This document shows, piece after piece, positions 14,579 through 15,340 of a stretch of DNA of 15,340 nucleotides. The stretch covers positions 1 through 15,340 of the forward strand of contig JAFNZJ010000083.1 in NCBI GenBank assembly GCA_017382915.1, in the 5' to 3' direction. This stretch comes from Clostridia bacterium (GTDB lineage Bacteria > Bacillota > Clostridia > Oscillospirales > Acutalibacteraceae). How positions within the stretch are numbered: the stretch's first letter is position 1; every line of letters begins with the position of its first letter. The position numbers and the translations under genes are program-made. The notes under the pieces are model-generated. The model had not been told where the DNA came from. It ran no database searches and saw only the letters and a list, made by a program, of their open reading frames with translations.

Positions 14579-15340
14579 TGGTTGCCTACTTATATCTGAT
14601 ATTGATGGTACCTTAATGCATGATGGCGTCATTCCAAACAAAAATGTTGAAGCCATTGAGTGGTTTAAGGCAGAGGGCGGCGTTTTTACCATTGCCACAG
14701 GCAGACAAGCAAGCGCAGCCTTTGAGAGTTATAAATTGGTTAAGGCTAATGCACCTTTGCTTGCCGTTCAGGGCGGTGTTATTTATGACTGTAATGAAAA
14801 TAAGGTTTTGCGCCAAACTAATTTAAACCCTGAAATTTTTGACACTGTGTTTGATATTTTAAATAAATTTCCTGAGGTTGGCTGTGAAATTTGTTGCGGT
14901 GTTGATTCCTGCCTTCTTAATGAAAATATAGGCACTCGCTGGCATAGTGAATATGAAAAATTTAGTTATTTGCCACTGCCCAAGGACCTTAAAACTTTAA
15001 ATGTTGCAAAAATTCTTTTGGTTGCAGATGATGATAAAACCTATAAAGAGCTTGTAGAATATTCTAATAGGTTTAAGTTTGATGATTGCTATTTTGTGGC
15101 ATCAAGCAATACACCCGTTGCCAGATATTTAGAAATTCTACCCACTAATGTTAATAAGGGTGTAGCCGCAAAGGAACTCAAAAAAATCTTAAATGCCAAA
15201 TATAGCTTTGGTATTGGTGATTTTGATAACGATTTTGAACTTATAAGAGATACCGATTATGGTGCCGCAGTTTTTGCTGCACCTGAAAGGGTCAAGAAAG
15301 TAGCAAATTATGTAACCTGCGCCTGTGAAGATGGCGCGGT
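14565..15340 (+). CDS. Cof-type HAD-IIB family hydrolase, 3' end beyond the window
   Basis: At least 258 codons are open and no stop is reached, so the gene runs off the window. It is a haloacid-dehalogenase-type phosphatase with a C2B cap (Cof family), acting usually on small phosphorylated metabolites such as sugar phosphates or pyridoxal phosphate; the substrate here is unknown. All four HAD motifs are present: D12-I-D14-G-T near the start (nucleophile and acid), T45 in IATGR, K198 in NKGVAAKEL, and GDFDND with D219 and D223. The region between motifs II and III (about 80-185) is the cap. The start at ATG 14565 has an SD and puts motif I at residue 12; it overlaps the upstream gene by 14 bases. 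The cap contains a small cluster of cysteines (GCEICCGVDSC), probably of no special role. Confidence 0.9.
   Translation, partial: MGIFDGCLLISDIDGTLMHDGVIPNKNVEAIEWFKAEGGVFTIATGRQASAAFESYKLVKANAPLLAVQGGVIYDCNENKVLRQTNLNPEIFDTVFDILNKFPEVGCEICCGVDSCLLNENIGTRWHSEYEKFSYLPLPKDLKTLNVAKILLVADDDKTYKELVEYSNRFKFDDCYFVASSNTPVARYLEILPTNVNKGVAAKELKKILNAKYSFGIGDFDNDFELIRDTDYGAAVFAAPERVKKVANYVTCACEDGA

Noticed and set aside
1..15340. CRISPR, mobile element, phage, toxin-antitoxin or defence system
   Set aside because: No spaced direct repeats, transposase, integrase or defence-type protein is seen; every gene has a core-cell assignment except the HlyD-like protein, and gene style looks uniform along the window.

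Overview
The window is a run of core housekeeping genes, all on the + strand, from a low-to-moderate GC Gram-positive bacterium. The most likely source is a member of the Clostridia, possibly a gut Oscillospirales/Ruminococcaceae-type lineage. The evidence is gene content and order. SepF, DivIVA, YlmH and an S4-domain RluA-type enzyme beside lspA follow the Bacillus subtilis ylm-divIVA-ileS-lspA-ylyB order. The miaB / YlbF-YmcA family / mutS / mutL order matches the Firmicute miaB-ymcA-(cotE)-mutS-mutL region. Genus or species cannot be assigned from the sequence alone.

Layout. Bases 1-218 are the C-terminal end of a MiaB-type tRNA methylthiotransferase. It is followed after 1 base by a YlbF/YmcA-family protein with a cysteine-rich tail (220-624). 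Mismatch repair follows: mutS (660-3260) and mutL (3283-5241). Then come the tRNA prenyltransferase miaA (5247-6176) and a single-pass membrane protein resembling an HlyD adaptor (6196-7407). The division and cell-pole cluster is yggS (7385-8125), sepF (8138-8626), ylmH (8631-9380) and divIVA (9404-10237). After it come ileS (10283-13066), lspA (13133-13651), an RluA/RluD-family pseudouridine synthase (13658-14578) and the start of a Cof-type HAD hydrolase (14565 to the window end, incomplete).

The genes are tightly packed. Two pairs overlap and the widest gap is 66 bases, upstream of lspA. I see no clear promoter and no canonical intrinsic terminator on the + strand, so one long operon, or several read-through units, is plausible. 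There is no stretch over 300 bases without a gene. I see no tRNA or rRNA genes, CRISPR array, insertion sequence or phage genes.

Functional themes. MutS and an endonuclease-type MutL give MutH-independent mismatch repair. MiaA and MiaB act in succession on A37 of tRNAs reading UNN codons. SepF, DivIVA and probably the membrane adaptor-like protein act at the division site or envelope. IleS, YlmH and the pseudouridine synthase belong to translation, and LspA matures lipoproteins.

I did not find a convincing new system. The points most worth a second look are the orphan HlyD-like protein between miaA and yggS, the HLGT variant of the HIGH motif in IleRS, the lack of room for a T-box leader before ileS, a strong hairpin between ileS and lspA, and two closely spaced hairpins inside the 3' end of ylmH.
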